NCBI RefSeq assembly: GCF_026012395.1
Contig: NZ_BRZA01000006.1
Span: 42,339-106,338, forward strand
Direction: 5' to 3'
Length of the DNA stretch: 64,000 nt
From: Lysinibacillus piscis
Lineage (GTDB): Bacteria > Bacillota > Bacilli > Bacillales_A > Planococcaceae
Position numbers and translations under genes: made by a program
In this document: one piece after another, positions 42,897-52,119 of the stretch
How positions within the stretch are numbered: position 1 is the first letter of the stretch
Layout of the letters: each line of letters begins with the position of its first letter
Notes under the pieces: model-generated
Seen by the model: only the letters and a program-made list of their open reading frames with translations
Told to the model about the DNA's origin: nothing
The model's database searches: none

Positions 42897-44102
42897 TTAT
42901 GCCATCGAAGCTGGTTTATCCTTTGGTAAAAGAAAGGCTACAAGTAACAGCAGTGGTAATAGGGACACAACCATCATTGTAAAATCAATTCCTTTATGGT
43001 CCATCAATATACCAATTACCATCGCCCCAACAGCACCCATACCGAATGCAAAGCCTGTTGTTAAACCAGCCATCGTTCCAATTTTAGAAGGTACTAGCTC
43101 CTGTGCATACACAACTGTTACAGAGAAGCTAATCATAATCAATGTACCAATAATGATTAAAAATAGGATCGCCGCCCATAATGGCACATATGGTAGGGCT
43201 AAACAAAACGGCATTGGTACAACAACGGATAGTAAAATGACATTTTTCCGACCAATGCGATCTGACAATGAACCACCAAAAAATGTGCCGACAACACCAA
43301 AAGCCATAAAAGCAAAAATAAGCATTTGACCAAGACGCAAGCTAATATCATAGTGATCCATCAAATAAAATACATAGAAGCTTGTAATATTAGTTGTATA
43401 AAATGATCGTGCAAAAATAATCGTAAATAATAATGTTAGTGCAATACCTACCTGTTTTTTCGTCAAAGGCGGTAAATTAGAAACAAGTATACGTTTTGTT
43501 TTCGCTTTACGCTCCTGCTCTAATTGATTTTTATACCAACCTGCAATTTTGCTCAATAAAATAATGCCAATTGTCGTTAATAGTAAGACCATCGCTGCTC
43601 CACGTTGTCCGAAAATATCCAAAATATAAGCACTGATTAATGGCGCTAATGCTTGACCAGAGTTACCACCAACTTGATAAATCGATTGTGCTAATCCTCT
43701 TTTTGATCCAGCTGCCATAAAAGATACACGTGACCCTTCAGGATGAAATACAGCAGAGCCAAAACCTAAAAATAAAACAGCGACAAGGATTACCCAATAT
43801 TGAGAGGTAAAAGCAATAATTGCAATACCGATAAAGGAGCTAATCATCCCAATCGGCAATGCATAGGGCATCGGTTTTTTATCACTGACAAAGCCTACAA
43901 CAGGTTGCAAGGCAGAGGCAAACATATTTAAAACAAATGAAATAAGTCCGATTTGCGTAAACGTTAGACCCAACTCACTTTTCAATATCGGGAACATCGC
44001 TGGAATAACAGCCTGCATCGTATCATTAATTAGATGTGCAACGGCAATCGCAATCATAATAGGGTAAATAGGATTGTTCAAATTCCCTGCTTTTGTATTC
44101 AT
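42897..44102 (-). CDS. fsr: MFS efflux protein, fosmidomycin-resistance (Fsr) type
   Basis: 401 residues, about 12 membrane helices. Segments typical of Fsr are AHLINDTMQAVIPAMFPIL, GFVSDKKPMPYALPIGM and FGSAVFHPEGSRVSFMA, followed by GLAQSIYQVGGNSGQ. Fsr exports fosmidomycin in E. coli (established); the natural substrate is unknown. ATG 44102 has AAGGAA at good spacing, so the longer frame is not used. A divergent DUF421 gene begins 75 bases away. Confidence 0.82.
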   Translation of the reverse strand: MNTKAGNLNNPIYPIMIAIAVAHLINDTMQAVIPAMFPILKSELGLTFTQIGLISFVLNMFASALQPVVGFVSDKKPMPYALPIGMISSFIGIAIIAFTSQYWVILVAVLFLGFGSAVFHPEGSRVSFMAAGSKRGLAQSIYQVGGNSGQALAPLISAYILDIFGQRGAAMVLLLTTIGIILLSKIAGWYKNQLEQERKAKTKRILVSNLPPLTKKQVGIALTLLFTIIFARSFYTTNITSFYVFYLMDHYDISLRLGQMLIFAFMAFGVVGTFFGGSLSDRIGRKNVILLSVVVPMPFCLALPYVPLWAAILFLIIIGTLIMISFSVTVVYAQELVPSKIGTMAGLTTGFAFGMGAVGAMVIGILMDHKGIDFTMMVVSLLPLLLLVAFLLPKDKPASMA

Positions 44103-44177
44103 AGCAGATTCCTTCTTTCTCAACTCGTATAATATCGTCCTTTGTGCACATGCTACCTTTTGATAGGAGTTGATACA

Positions 44178-44897
44178 ATGGATGATTTTCTACATGCTCA
44201 TTTTTGGGAAATGATATTTCGTGCAACAATTTCCTTTTTTGCATTACTTATTTTAGCCCGAATTCTCGGAAAAAAACAGCTTGGACAACTGACATTCTTC
44301 CACTACACAACAGGTATCACCTTTGGCTCGATTGCCTCTGAAATTGCTGCACAAGCAGAAACCCCTTTTTTAGACGGTCTTATTGCTCTTATTTGGTGGA
44401 GTGTTTTGACCTATTTAATGACTATTATCACCATCAAATCGAAAAAAGCACGTGTCTTGATTGATGATAAGCCAACTATTGTCATTCAAAATGGACTTGT
44501 TTTAGAATCCGCTCTGAAAAAGAATCGCCTGCATATGGATGAATTAACGATGATGCTACGTGAACAATCTATTTTTTCCATTCAAGATGTCCAATATGCT
44601 TTACTAGAAACAACAGGTAAGCTCAGTATTTTACAAAAACCTGCTGAACAGTCTGCCACGAAGCAAGATGTACGAGCTGATGTGTCCATTCCTGCCTACA
44701 TTCCAACAGAAGTTGTATCAGATGGTCAGTTGATATACGAAAACCTAGTAGAACTTGAATTAACAGAAGATTGGTTAATGAAGAAATTGAAAAAACAAAA
44801 TGTTCATGCTGTGGAAGATGTTTATTTTGCACAAGTACAAGATAATGGCTCCTTATATATTAGCTTAAAAGATAAAGCAAGACGTTCAAGCCCTTAA
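44178..44897 (+). CDS. DUF421 (YetF/YrbG-like) membrane protein
   Basis: 239 residues from ATG 44178 (TAGGAG eight bases upstream). Three N-terminal membrane helices contain LARILGKKQLGQLTFFHYTTG and TFGSIASEIAAQ. A cytosolic domain follows with NGLVLESALKKNRLHMDELTM and LLETTGKLSIL, the conserved part of the family. B. subtilis homologues are spore- or membrane-linked proteins of unclear function. The longer frame starting at 44142 has no ribosome-binding site. Confidence 0.85.
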   Translation: MDDFLHAHFWEMIFRATISFFALLILARILGKKQLGQLTFFHYTTGITFGSIASEIAAQAETPFLDGLIALIWWSVLTYLMTIITIKSKKARVLIDDKPTIVIQNGLVLESALKKNRLHMDELTMMLREQSIFSIQDVQYALLETTGKLSILQKPAEQSATKQDVRADVSIPAYIPTEVVSDGQLIYENLVELELTEDWLMKKLKKQNVHAVEDVYFAQVQDNGSLYISLKDKARRSSP

Positions 44898-44917
44898 TAG
44901 CTTGTCTCGTCTTGCTT

Positions 44918-45619
44918 TTAGTCAATATTCATAATGTCTAGTGGTGTCACCATGCCCAATAACTTTTGCTGTGGCTTGCCATGTTCAGTTATCAGCAATG
45001 CCTCAAAGCGTTGCCCCCGCTCCACACCACGTTTAAAAATTTCCTCCGCCTCATAAATCGTTATGTACCGACTAATAAACTTATAATTTACTCTTTTTTT
45101 CTCATGCAATAAAATATCTTGCAATGTTGGAATTTGCTTTGGCAATTGGTTGTCCGTCATCGTTGTAGCTAACCAATTGGTGATTCCCACTGTTGTCACA
45201 AGTCCTTTAAACTGCTCTTGATTGTAGACAGGGAACTGTGTATATTTACGAGATTTAATCACCTTTAAAACATGCTGTAAAGAATCTTTTTCTTGAAATA
45301 CATAAACCTTTTTATCAAACATTTGCCCTACTAAAGTCGGCTTGGCTAGCGCTGCATCAATCTCTTCAATTTTCTCCACTACTTCCATATGCGGCTCGGC
45401 AATGACATAATCCAAGGCAATACGATTATGGACAATGGCATTACGTAAGTCAGCATATGCACGCAAATCATCCTCATATTTAGTCACAAGTGCATCTTTC
45501 CTCTTTGCTTGGTCCAGCAAGCGAGAAAACGGCATAAACTCTTTCACACCAACAATATCTCGTAGTCGATGGTCAATACGATTAAATGCTGTAAGAAATC
45601 TATCTGAGTTACGTGTCAT
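44918..45619 (-). CDS. HEPN-like N-terminus fused to a CBS-domain pair
   Basis: 233 residues from ATG 45619 (AGGTAGGTG upstream). The N-terminal ~90 residues are helical and end with DLRAYADLRNAIVHNR, which fits the Rx4H pattern of HEPN domains (RNAIVH). Two CBS motifs follow at about 100-160 and 165-230 (YTQFPVYNQEQFKGLVTT; FEALLITEHG, LLGMVTPLDIMNI). CBS pairs bind adenine nucleotides; HEPN domains are often RNases or dimer modules (established). The combination suggests a nucleotide-gated switch, but the function is unknown. Confidence 0.72.
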   Translation of the reverse strand: MTRNSDRFLTAFNRIDHRLRDIVGVKEFMPFSRLLDQAKRKDALVTKYEDDLRAYADLRNAIVHNRIALDYVIAEPHMEVVEKIEEIDAALAKPTLVGQMFDKKVYVFQEKDSLQHVLKVIKSRKYTQFPVYNQEQFKGLVTTVGITNWLATTMTDNQLPKQIPTLQDILLHEKKRVNYKFISRYITIYEAEEIFKRGVERGQRFEALLITEHGKPQQKLLGMVTPLDIMNID

Positions 45620-45723
45620 AACTAACACCTACCTTTTATCCCGTATTAACAGGCTGTAAAAACCCGATTGAAGGTTTACTTTATGTTAATTATAACGTTG
45701 GCTAAAGGTAGGCGCTATTCTTT

Positions 45724-46494
45724 TTAAATTTTCACCATCGAAGTATTCTTTTTCATCATCACAATACCAATCGCTATACTGATTATAGTGAACATGACCG
45801 TCATAAACATACTCCACCAATAATCCTGCATATACATCATATCTCTAATTAATAAAACCCCATTACTCGGCAATGACCACGGCAAAAAATCCCATAATAT
45901 CGTTAAAAATTGCCCTATAAAAATCACGATAAATGCTCCTGTTGCAGCAATCATTGTATTAAAAGTCGCACTCATCATTAAAATAACAGCAATGACAAGC
46001 AATAGCCAAATGAAGTAGGTTACAAAGCAAGCTAGCAATGTACCTATTTCAAAATTTCCATATAGCACAGTTGTATAGTACACACTTGCTGCAAAGCCCG
46101 CTACAGCACTAACAAAGCCAATTGCGCTTATCACTAAAAACTTACTTATAAAATAGGCACTAAATGAGATTGAACGTACATACAGTAATGTTGCTGTACC
46201 ATTTGCTCGCTCCTTACTAATGCTTCCTATAAAGCTTGCCAACAATACTAATAAACCAATCATTTGAAATTGCCCAATGGATGCTTGCAAAAGGTCTGCT
46301 GGTACAAATTCGGGTAACTGAATATCGAAGCCCTCTGGTAAATTACCGACAGCGTGTAAAATATCCATCATATAATAATTAGTCAGTGGATCACTCATAC
46401 CAAGTATTGCAAAGACAAGTGGAATCCATAAAAATTTCCAACTTCGCCAAGCCTCTCGAAATTCTTTTTGTAACAATATAGGTAGTCCTCTCAT
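45724..46494 (-). CDS. ABC-2 type transporter permease (YxlG-like)
   Basis: 256 residues with six membrane helices and an N-terminal amphipathic start (LQKEFREAWRSWKFLWIP) usual for ABC-2 permeases of the NosY/YxlG group. ATG overlaps the ATPase stop by four bases (ATGA). It is the last gene of a PLDc_N-ATPase-permease set that mirrors B. subtilis yxlE-yxlF-yxlG. Substrate unknown. Confidence 0.85.
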   Translation of the reverse strand: MRGLPILLQKEFREAWRSWKFLWIPLVFAILGMSDPLTNYYMMDILHAVGNLPEGFDIQLPEFVPADLLQASIGQFQMIGLLVLLASFIGSISKERANGTATLLYVRSISFSAYFISKFLVISAIGFVSAVAGFAASVYYTTVLYGNFEIGTLLACFVTYFIWLLLVIAVILMMSATFNTMIAATGAFIVIFIGQFLTILWDFLPWSLPSNGVLLIRDMMYMQDYWWSMFMTVMFTIISIAIGIVMMKKNTSMVKI

Positions 46495-47366
46495 GCTCGA
46501 TCCACCACCTTCATAAAAATTTCCTCTAATGATGCTGTCTGCCGTTCTACCTTTCGTACTTGGAATGAATTATTATTCAAACATTCAAACAATTCATTCA
46601 TGTTAGGTCGCTCATCTTGTATAGTAATATACACGGAACACCCTCTCACCTCACCTATAAAATGTGAGGCAAACAATTGTGCTTCCTTAGCTGAGTAAAA
46701 TTCTACAATATAATTTGGCTCATCAAAGCGTTGACGTACCTCAGATAGCGTCCCCTGTTCTACTAATTGTCCATCACGTAAAAACAATAATTGGTCTGTC
46801 ATTTCTTCGGCATCATTCAAAATATGTGTAGAATACAAAATTGTCGTTTCTTGTTGTAAATCCTTTAAGACATTCATCACTTCTCGACGTCCGATTGGAT
46901 CTAACGCAGAAACAGGCTCATCCAATAATAAAAGCTTTGGTTTATGCACAATTGCCTGGGAAATACCTAATCGTTGCTTCATTCCTCCAGAAAAAGTAGC
47001 AATCTTTTTATGCAGTACGTCGCCTAATCCAACAAATTCTAACGTTTTTTGCGCTTCCAATTTGGCTGTTTTGGTAGGTAGACCACTCAATTTTGCTGCC
47101 ATCTCTGTAAACTCTAATGCGCTCAACCATGGATAAAATTGTGGATATTGTGGTAAAAAGCCGATATCTCCCTTTGCTATTTGAATAGCACCTGCTGTCG
47201 GCTTCAATAATCCTGTTAACATAGATAACGTTGTTGTTTTTCCTGCTCCATTTGGCCCGATTAATGCTGTAGATGTATTACTTTTCAATGTAAATTCAAG
47301 TGGATGCACTACAACTTTATCAGCAAATTGTTTCGTCAATCCTTTAACCTCTAACACGATTGTCAT
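46491..47366 (-). CDS. ABC transporter ATPase (YxlF-like)
   Basis: 291 residues from ATG 47366 (GGGAG nine bases upstream). Walker A GPNGAGKTT, signature FSGGMKQR, Walker B LLLLDEPVSALDP and switch YSTHIL are all intact; the C-terminal ~80 residues are the extension seen in ABC-2 ATPases. The longer frame to 47438 lies inside the upstream PLDc_N gene in another frame and is not used. The start overlaps that gene's stop. Confidence 0.9.
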   Translation of the reverse strand: MTIVLEVKGLTKQFADKVVVHPLEFTLKSNTSTALIGPNGAGKTTTLSMLTGLLKPTAGAIQIAKGDIGFLPQYPQFYPWLSALEFTEMAAKLSGLPTKTAKLEAQKTLEFVGLGDVLHKKIATFSGGMKQRLGISQAIVHKPKLLLLDEPVSALDPIGRREVMNVLKDLQQETTILYSTHILNDAEEMTDQLLFLRDGQLVEQGTLSEVRQRFDEPNYIVEFYSAKEAQLFASHFIGEVRGCSVYITIQDERPNMNELFECLNNNSFQVRKVERQTASLEEIFMKVVDRA

Positions 47367-47566
47367 GATTGCTTTCTCCCAATAATGAAATATAAAATAG
47401 GCCCAAGTAAATTGGCGAATAAAATAATAAGCACCCATAAAATTTTCGGTCCATTTGTTGTGTGAATTCTACGTAAATCAATTAAAGCAACAATCATCAG
47501 CACTAACTGCACAACGATTAATGGTGCTATGACTGCCCACGGGATTTTAGCTAACTCCTCCATCAT
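47363..47566 (-). CDS. PLDc_N-domain small membrane protein (YxlE-like)
   Basis: 67 residues with two membrane helices and the phospholipase-D N-terminal signature (LIDLRRIHTTNGPKILWVLI, FANLLGPILYFIIGRK). B. subtilis YxlE is a negative regulator of SigY in the sigY operon (established); here the sigma factor and yxlC/yxlD are absent, so it may act on the transporter instead. GAGGTGA precedes the ATG pair; either ATG could be used. Confidence 0.85.
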   Translation of the reverse strand: MMEELAKIPWAVIAPLIVVQLVLMIVALIDLRRIHTTNGPKILWVLIILFANLLGPILYFIIGRKQS

Positions 47567-47676
47567 CTAAATCACCTCATTGTTTGTTATACAATAAATA
47601 TAACAAAATTGTGCTACTTTGTATAGAACAATCAACTTAATTTTTATCCGTTATTTTTTCGTAAAATAAAAAACAG

Positions 47677-47709
47677 CATAACCATTCCCAACAGATTGAA
47701 ATGGTTATG
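47677..47709 (-). terminator. Terminator of the kinase-phosphatase fusion gene
   Basis: CATAACCATT and AATGGTTATG with a 13-base loop and a T6 run on the minus strand, just after the stop at 47717. Confidence 0.7.
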
Positions 47710-47716
47710 CCTAGTA

Positions 47717-49087
47717 TTATTTATATAACTTCTTCAACGCAGCCGCCATGTTTGGACGAATGGTTACTTCTGGGCGTGCCTTTTTCACAGCCTGCTCCGC
47801 TTCTTCTATTGAATCGGCTAAGCCAAGCTCCATTAGTACAGCCGTTGCTGCTACACCTGCACGACCACCACCGCTTCCACAATGGAAATAAACTTTTTGT
47901 CCATTTTCATAAGCACCTGCAATTTCTTGCGCTACTTTTTGGATGGACGAGGCAATGTCACTATCCTCATCAGCGATTGGGACATGCTTATATGCATAAG
48001 GAGCGTCTGTCTGCTCCTCAGTAGTCAAGCCATTCACACGCACATCAATCACAACATCTACATGCTCCTGTTCAAAAGCTGTCTTCGCATCCTTGACACC
48101 GCCAAAAAAGAGCTGTCCTTCGACCAACACATCATAATTTGGCTCCACTAAATGCTTGATGTCCTCATAATAAGGAAGAGCGGTTAATGCACCTGCCTTT
48201 GTTGCTGCTAAAGCACCTAGTTTATTGCCAAAAGTCACACAGCGCATTAATTCTTCCTGTGTTGTTGGCAAGCCGTTATAATGGACGTCATGCAATACAC
48301 CTGCCATAAAGGCATCTCCAGCACCCGTTGTATCGACAGGTATCACTTTTTCTGTCGGCACATGGATCACTTCTCCATTTAACACCGCATATGTGCCATT
48401 TTCACCAACTGTTATTAAAATAATCGGTATTAAGTAGCTGTCTAATTGTGCAATACCATCTTCTAAATTTGTTGTTTCCGTTAAGAAAAATAATTCATCA
48501 TCCGTTACCTTTAAAATATCTACATCCTCAAAGAAAGATGTAATGGTTTCGCGACAAATGGCTTCACTACTCCAACGTAATGGACGAATATTGGCATCCA
48601 TCGCAATAATAACACCCTTGTCCTTTGCCATGTTGACAGCTGTACGCGTTGTTTCAAGTGCTGTTGGATGGAACATTGTACCTGAGCATACCGTTAATGC
48701 TGATGCATGTTTAAAAGCCGCTTCCTCTAGCTGTGATGCCTCAACTTGCAAATCAGGTGTTTCATCTACATAATCTTTAAAAATGCGTTCACAAGCCTCT
48801 GTTAAATGAACATAGACGCCACTCACACGTTTAGCTGGATTAAAAACAGCATAATCTAAATTCACGCCTTCAATCGCAAGCCCTTCTCTTACAAATTCCG
48901 AGCCCTCATCATCGCCTGTAATCGTAATCAACGCAGATGGTGCACCGATACGGCTAATCCCTGCTGCCACATTTACCGTTGCGCCACCCATATATTTCGT
49001 AAACGACGTATTTGTTACATCATCAGCAATATAATCAATAAACGCATCCCCATACACCAAAATAAATCCTTTATCTTCCTTTAACAT
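47717..49087 (-). CDS. PfkB-family sugar kinase fused to a Cys-based phosphatase domain
   Basis: 456 residues from ATG 49087 (GGAGGG upstream). Residues 1 to ~310 form a ribokinase/fructokinase fold: GGATVNVAAGISRIG at the N-terminus and catalytic Asp258 in VDTTGAGDAF. Residues ~318-456 resemble a dual-specificity/tyrosine phosphatase: HCGSGGGRAG fits HCx5R (Cys403, Arg409), with a possible general acid in PIADED. One protein would then hold a sugar kinase and a phosphatase. The phosphatase may act on the same sugar phosphate or on phosphoproteins; both are inference. The gene stands alone. Confidence 0.82.
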   Translation of the reverse strand: MLKEDKGFILVYGDAFIDYIADDVTNTSFTKYMGGATVNVAAGISRIGAPSALITITGDDEGSEFVREGLAIEGVNLDYAVFNPAKRVSGVYVHLTEACERIFKDYVDETPDLQVEASQLEEAAFKHASALTVCSGTMFHPTALETTRTAVNMAKDKGVIIAMDANIRPLRWSSEAICRETITSFFEDVDILKVTDDELFFLTETTNLEDGIAQLDSYLIPIILITVGENGTYAVLNGEVIHVPTEKVIPVDTTGAGDAFMAGVLHDVHYNGLPTTQEELMRCVTFGNKLGALAATKAGALTALPYYEDIKHLVEPNYDVLVEGQLFFGGVKDAKTAFEQEHVDVVIDVRVNGLTTEEQTDAPYAYKHVPIADEDSDIASSIQKVAQEIAGAYENGQKVYFHCGSGGGRAGVAATAVLMELGLADSIEEAEQAVKKARPEVTIRPNMAAALKKLYK

Positions 49088-49220
49088 AATACCCTCCAAA
49101 AAAGTCTCTTATTTATAGATTAACACGAAATTTGTCGGAATGTGCGTTAATTTGATGCGTATTATTATATATTTGTGGCTATCTTGACTATACTTACCTA
49201 TAGAAAGGTTGGGATTTTAC

Positions 49221-49784
49221 ATGACAATAACGATAAGACAAGCACAACCACAGGATGCTTTTGCTGTTGTACCACTTATTATTGAAGCTATTGGTGCTAT
49301 TGCCAATCGTTTAACAGGTGAGCAAACAGATGAAGCTGTGGAACGTGAACTAACCATACTATTCAAGCGTGAAGATAATCGTCATTCTTACTTAAATACA
49401 TTTGTCGCCATAGAGGATGAAGAAATACTTGGCATTCTTGTTTATTATAATGGCAAACAGGCCATTCAAATGGATGCCAACCTCGTTCAATGGCTGGAGG
49501 CAAAAAATGCACCCTCTATCGTGATTGATAAAGAGGCACATGAGGATGAATATTATATTGATACCGTTTGTGTGACACCAGCCTCACGGGGAAAAGGCAT
49601 TGGTACATTATTGCTCCAATATGCAGAACAACTCACACAAGAACGTGGTGGGCAAAAATTATCCTTAAACGTGGAAACAGAAAAAATAAATGCTCGCCGC
49701 TTGTATGAACGCATCGGTTATGTCATTATAGAACCTTGGTCCATTATTGATGAACCATTCCATCATATGGTGAAACAATTATAG
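49221..49784 (+). CDS. GNAT family N-acetyltransferase
   Basis: 187 residues. Acetyl-CoA-binding motif A is VTPASRGKGIGTLLLQYAEQ and motif B is LNVETEKINARRLYERIGY. The N-terminal part (TIRQAQPQDAFAVVPLIIEA) is typical. The acceptor is unknown. ATG 49221 is preferred; the TTG at 49209 would touch the AAAGG site. The EamA gene follows after 12 bases in the same direction. Confidence 0.85.
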   Translation: MTITIRQAQPQDAFAVVPLIIEAIGAIANRLTGEQTDEAVERELTILFKREDNRHSYLNTFVAIEDEEILGILVYYNGKQAIQMDANLVQWLEAKNAPSIVIDKEAHEDEYYIDTVCVTPASRGKGIGTLLLQYAEQLTQERGGQKLSLNVETEKINARRLYERIGYVIIEPWSIIDEPFHHMVKQL

Positions 49785-49796
49785 AAAGGTATCTTT

Positions 49797-50702
49797 ATGA
49801 AAACGAACGTATTTTATCCAGTTCTTATTATTATCGCTTCTAGCAGCTATGGCATTTTATCAACCATAGTCAAAGTAGCCATGCAGCACGGCTTTTTAGC
49901 TTCTGAAGCTGTATCCAGTCAATATATTATTGGTTTTCTGTTAATAGCTATTATTTTTCTAGTAACGCAAAGACAATTGCCTCGTCCTTCAACAAAAGGC
50001 TGGCTGATTCTCCTTATATCAGGTATTTTCACTGGTACGACAGGCATTGTTTATGGCGAATCTTTAAAATATTTGCCTGCTTCTTTAGCCGTCGTGATGC
50101 TATTTCAATTTACATGGATTGGCTTATTCATCGACTGTGCACTGCATCGCCGTTTCCCAAATCGTGCAGAAACACTGTCATTAATGATGCTATTTACGGG
50201 AACTATTTTAGCTGCAGGTGTCCTAAACGTAGATTTAAGTAATATTCCTATGCAAGGATGGCTATTTGGCTTAGCGGCTGCTTTTACCTTTGCTTGCTTT
50301 ATTCAGTTTAACTCTAGGCATGTTGAGGGTGTTACCACAACTTCCCGTGTACTCATCGTATCTTTTATGGCTCTTGTAGTCGTTAGTATTTTCCTTGACC
50401 CTGAAATCATTTGGAATGGGAAACTATTTACAGAAGGCTTGTGGAAGTTCGGACTAGCACTCGGCTTTTTCGGTATTATTTTACCTATTTATTTGTTCTC
50501 CATTGCTATACCAAGGGTGGGGGGCGCACTTGCTTCTATTTTAAGTGCCATGGAATTGCCTGTGGCTGTTACTGTTTCCGTTATTGTGTTACATGAAACG
50601 CTAACATGGCTACAAATAGTTGGCATTATCTTCGTTATTTTAGGTATGATGCTACCATCGATTCTTGCTCAGCGTAAACAGCAGCGTATAGCTAACTCTT
50701 AA
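49797..50702 (+). CDS. EamA/DMT-family transporter
   Basis: 301 residues with ten membrane helices in two EamA repeats. Examples are GIFTGTTGIVYGESLKYLPA in the first and GGALASILSAMELPVAVTVS in the second. Such proteins export amino acids or metabolites; the substrate is unknown. AGAAAGG lies before the ATG. It probably shares a transcript with the GNAT gene. Confidence 0.88.
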   Translation: MKTNVFYPVLIIIASSSYGILSTIVKVAMQHGFLASEAVSSQYIIGFLLIAIIFLVTQRQLPRPSTKGWLILLISGIFTGTTGIVYGESLKYLPASLAVVMLFQFTWIGLFIDCALHRRFPNRAETLSLMMLFTGTILAAGVLNVDLSNIPMQGWLFGLAAAFTFACFIQFNSRHVEGVTTTSRVLIVSFMALVVVSIFLDPEIIWNGKLFTEGLWKFGLALGFFGIILPIYLFSIAIPRVGGALASILSAMELPVAVTVSVIVLHETLTWLQIVGIIFVILGMMLPSILAQRKQQRIANS

Positions 50703-50710
50703 CTGAAAAC

Positions 50711-50741
50711 AGGGCTATCAGGAAAACTCCCTCATAGCCCT
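50711..50741. terminator. Terminator between the EamA and transglutaminase genes
   Basis: AGGGCTAT and ATAGCCCT, extended by weaker pairs, with T runs on both sides; the genes converge here. Confidence 0.7.
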
Positions 50742-50744
50742 ATT

Positions 50745-52037
50745 TTACAATGCCATTCGCTTTTGCTCATTTGTCATAAAGTACAAATAGCCATCCTTCA
50801 CAAATAAATCCTTCGTATCTTCCCTATTCAATAATTGCTCATCACTACCGTCAGGACGTATTTTTGTTAAATACGCGCCGTGTGAGTAGTTGCTATAATA
50901 CAGCCAACCATCTGCATAAACGATATACTGTACACGTGTATTCGAGACACGCTTCGATTTTCCTGTCGTCAAATCTAACACGTATAATTTACTATCATCT
51001 GCCGTATTGCTATAAAACAATTGCTGGTCTACTTGTGTAGCAAAATCAACCTGATGATAATACTGATATTGTGTACTTGTCGCTTTAGGATAGTCCTTCA
51101 CTATCCATGTATGGTCCTCTGCCATTGTGCGGTCATCTACTAAAAAGTAACGATAGCGAATCGCACCTTTACGGTCAGGCACAGGATCATTCCATGTTGT
51201 ATCCAGATGATACCAAGCCTCGTCTAGCTTTACTAAATTCCATGCATGTCCTTCTTGCCCTACATAGCCCACGACATATTGTGTCTCAATGCCGAGTTTC
51301 GTTAACATAGCATGTGCGAGTAAAGCATAGCCTTGACAAACACCACTATGCTCAGCAAGCACCGTGTATGCACTATGTGGGCTCGATTTCGTTTGCTCCG
51401 TATAAACCGTATTGGACACAATATAATCATTAACCGCCCGTACTTTTTCTATCGCTGTTGATGATTTTTGTTTGATGATATCAACTACTGCTTGTACATT
51501 TTTATCCACATAGGCAGCTTGCTCTGGTGTCATTAAGTAGCTTTGCTCACCTAAAATCGTTGCTGTATTTCTGCCATATTCATAGCGAATCGCATGTTTT
51601 TTCATATGTCCATATACATAATCATCTCGTTGTATCGCATTATTATAGGCTTCCTCAACAATTTGCTCAATTCGTTGGGTATTGCCTTTATATTGAATCT
51701 CAAATGTTGGGGCAAAGCTACTATAATAAACATACATAGCATCAGCCATTTCCTGTGCATTTGTTACCACACGTCCAACTTCAGGCTGTGACGTAATGGG
51801 AGCTGTTGCTGTTTGCTCTGACGGTTCTTCCTCGATGAAAGTCGCTTTTTCAATCGCTGCATTGTCTGAAATAGTTGCTGTCACTTCTGTAATTTTATCT
51901 TTTGCTACTAGCAGTATATCCTCTATATCTTCATTCTCCGTCCAAGCAATGATTTGCTTTACGGCCGCTTTACTCGCTGTATAAATAGGATCAATAAAAA
52001 TAAGTACCACTATGACAATCACTAATTTCTTCCACAA
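50745..52037 (-). CDS. Membrane-anchored transglutaminase-like protein
   Basis: 430 residues with an N-terminal membrane helix (LVIVIVVLIFIDPIYTA). The transglutaminase-like core is about residues 195-310 with Cys in HSGVCQGYALLAHAML, His in EGHAWNLVKL and Asp in YHLDTTWNDP, the full catalytic triad. The C-terminal ~90 residues form YWTD-like strand repeats (DUF5050 style: YADGWLYYSNYSHGAY). GGAGGTGG precedes a TTG at 52037, the best start; upstream ATGs overlap or lack the site. A paralogue lies directly upstream. It may crosslink or cleave cell-wall or surface proteins. Confidence 0.83.
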   Translation of the reverse strand: MWKKLVIVIVVLIFIDPIYTASKAAVKQIIAWTENEDIEDILLVAKDKITEVTATISDNAAIEKATFIEEEPSEQTATAPITSQPEVGRVVTNAQEMADAMYVYYSSFAPTFEIQYKGNTQRIEQIVEEAYNNAIQRDDYVYGHMKKHAIRYEYGRNTATILGEQSYLMTPEQAAYVDKNVQAVVDIIKQKSSTAIEKVRAVNDYIVSNTVYTEQTKSSPHSAYTVLAEHSGVCQGYALLAHAMLTKLGIETQYVVGYVGQEGHAWNLVKLDEAWYHLDTTWNDPVPDRKGAIRYRYFLVDDRTMAEDHTWIVKDYPKATSTQYQYYHQVDFATQVDQQLFYSNTADDSKLYVLDLTTGKSKRVSNTRVQYIVYADGWLYYSNYSHGAYLTKIRPDGSDEQLLNREDTKDLFVKDGYLYFMTNEQKRMAL

Positions 52038-52081
52038 AATGCCCACCTCCATCCCTATTACATTCATTATATACAAAAAAG

Positions 52082-52113
52082 GCACAAAGAACTCATCACG
52101 ATGCTCTTTGTGC
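52082..52113 (-). terminator. Terminator between the two transglutaminase-like genes
   Basis: GCACAAAGA and TCTTTGTGC with T6 on the minus strand after the stop at 52120, so the two paralogues are probably transcribed separately. Confidence 0.75.
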
Positions 52114-52119
52114 AATAGT

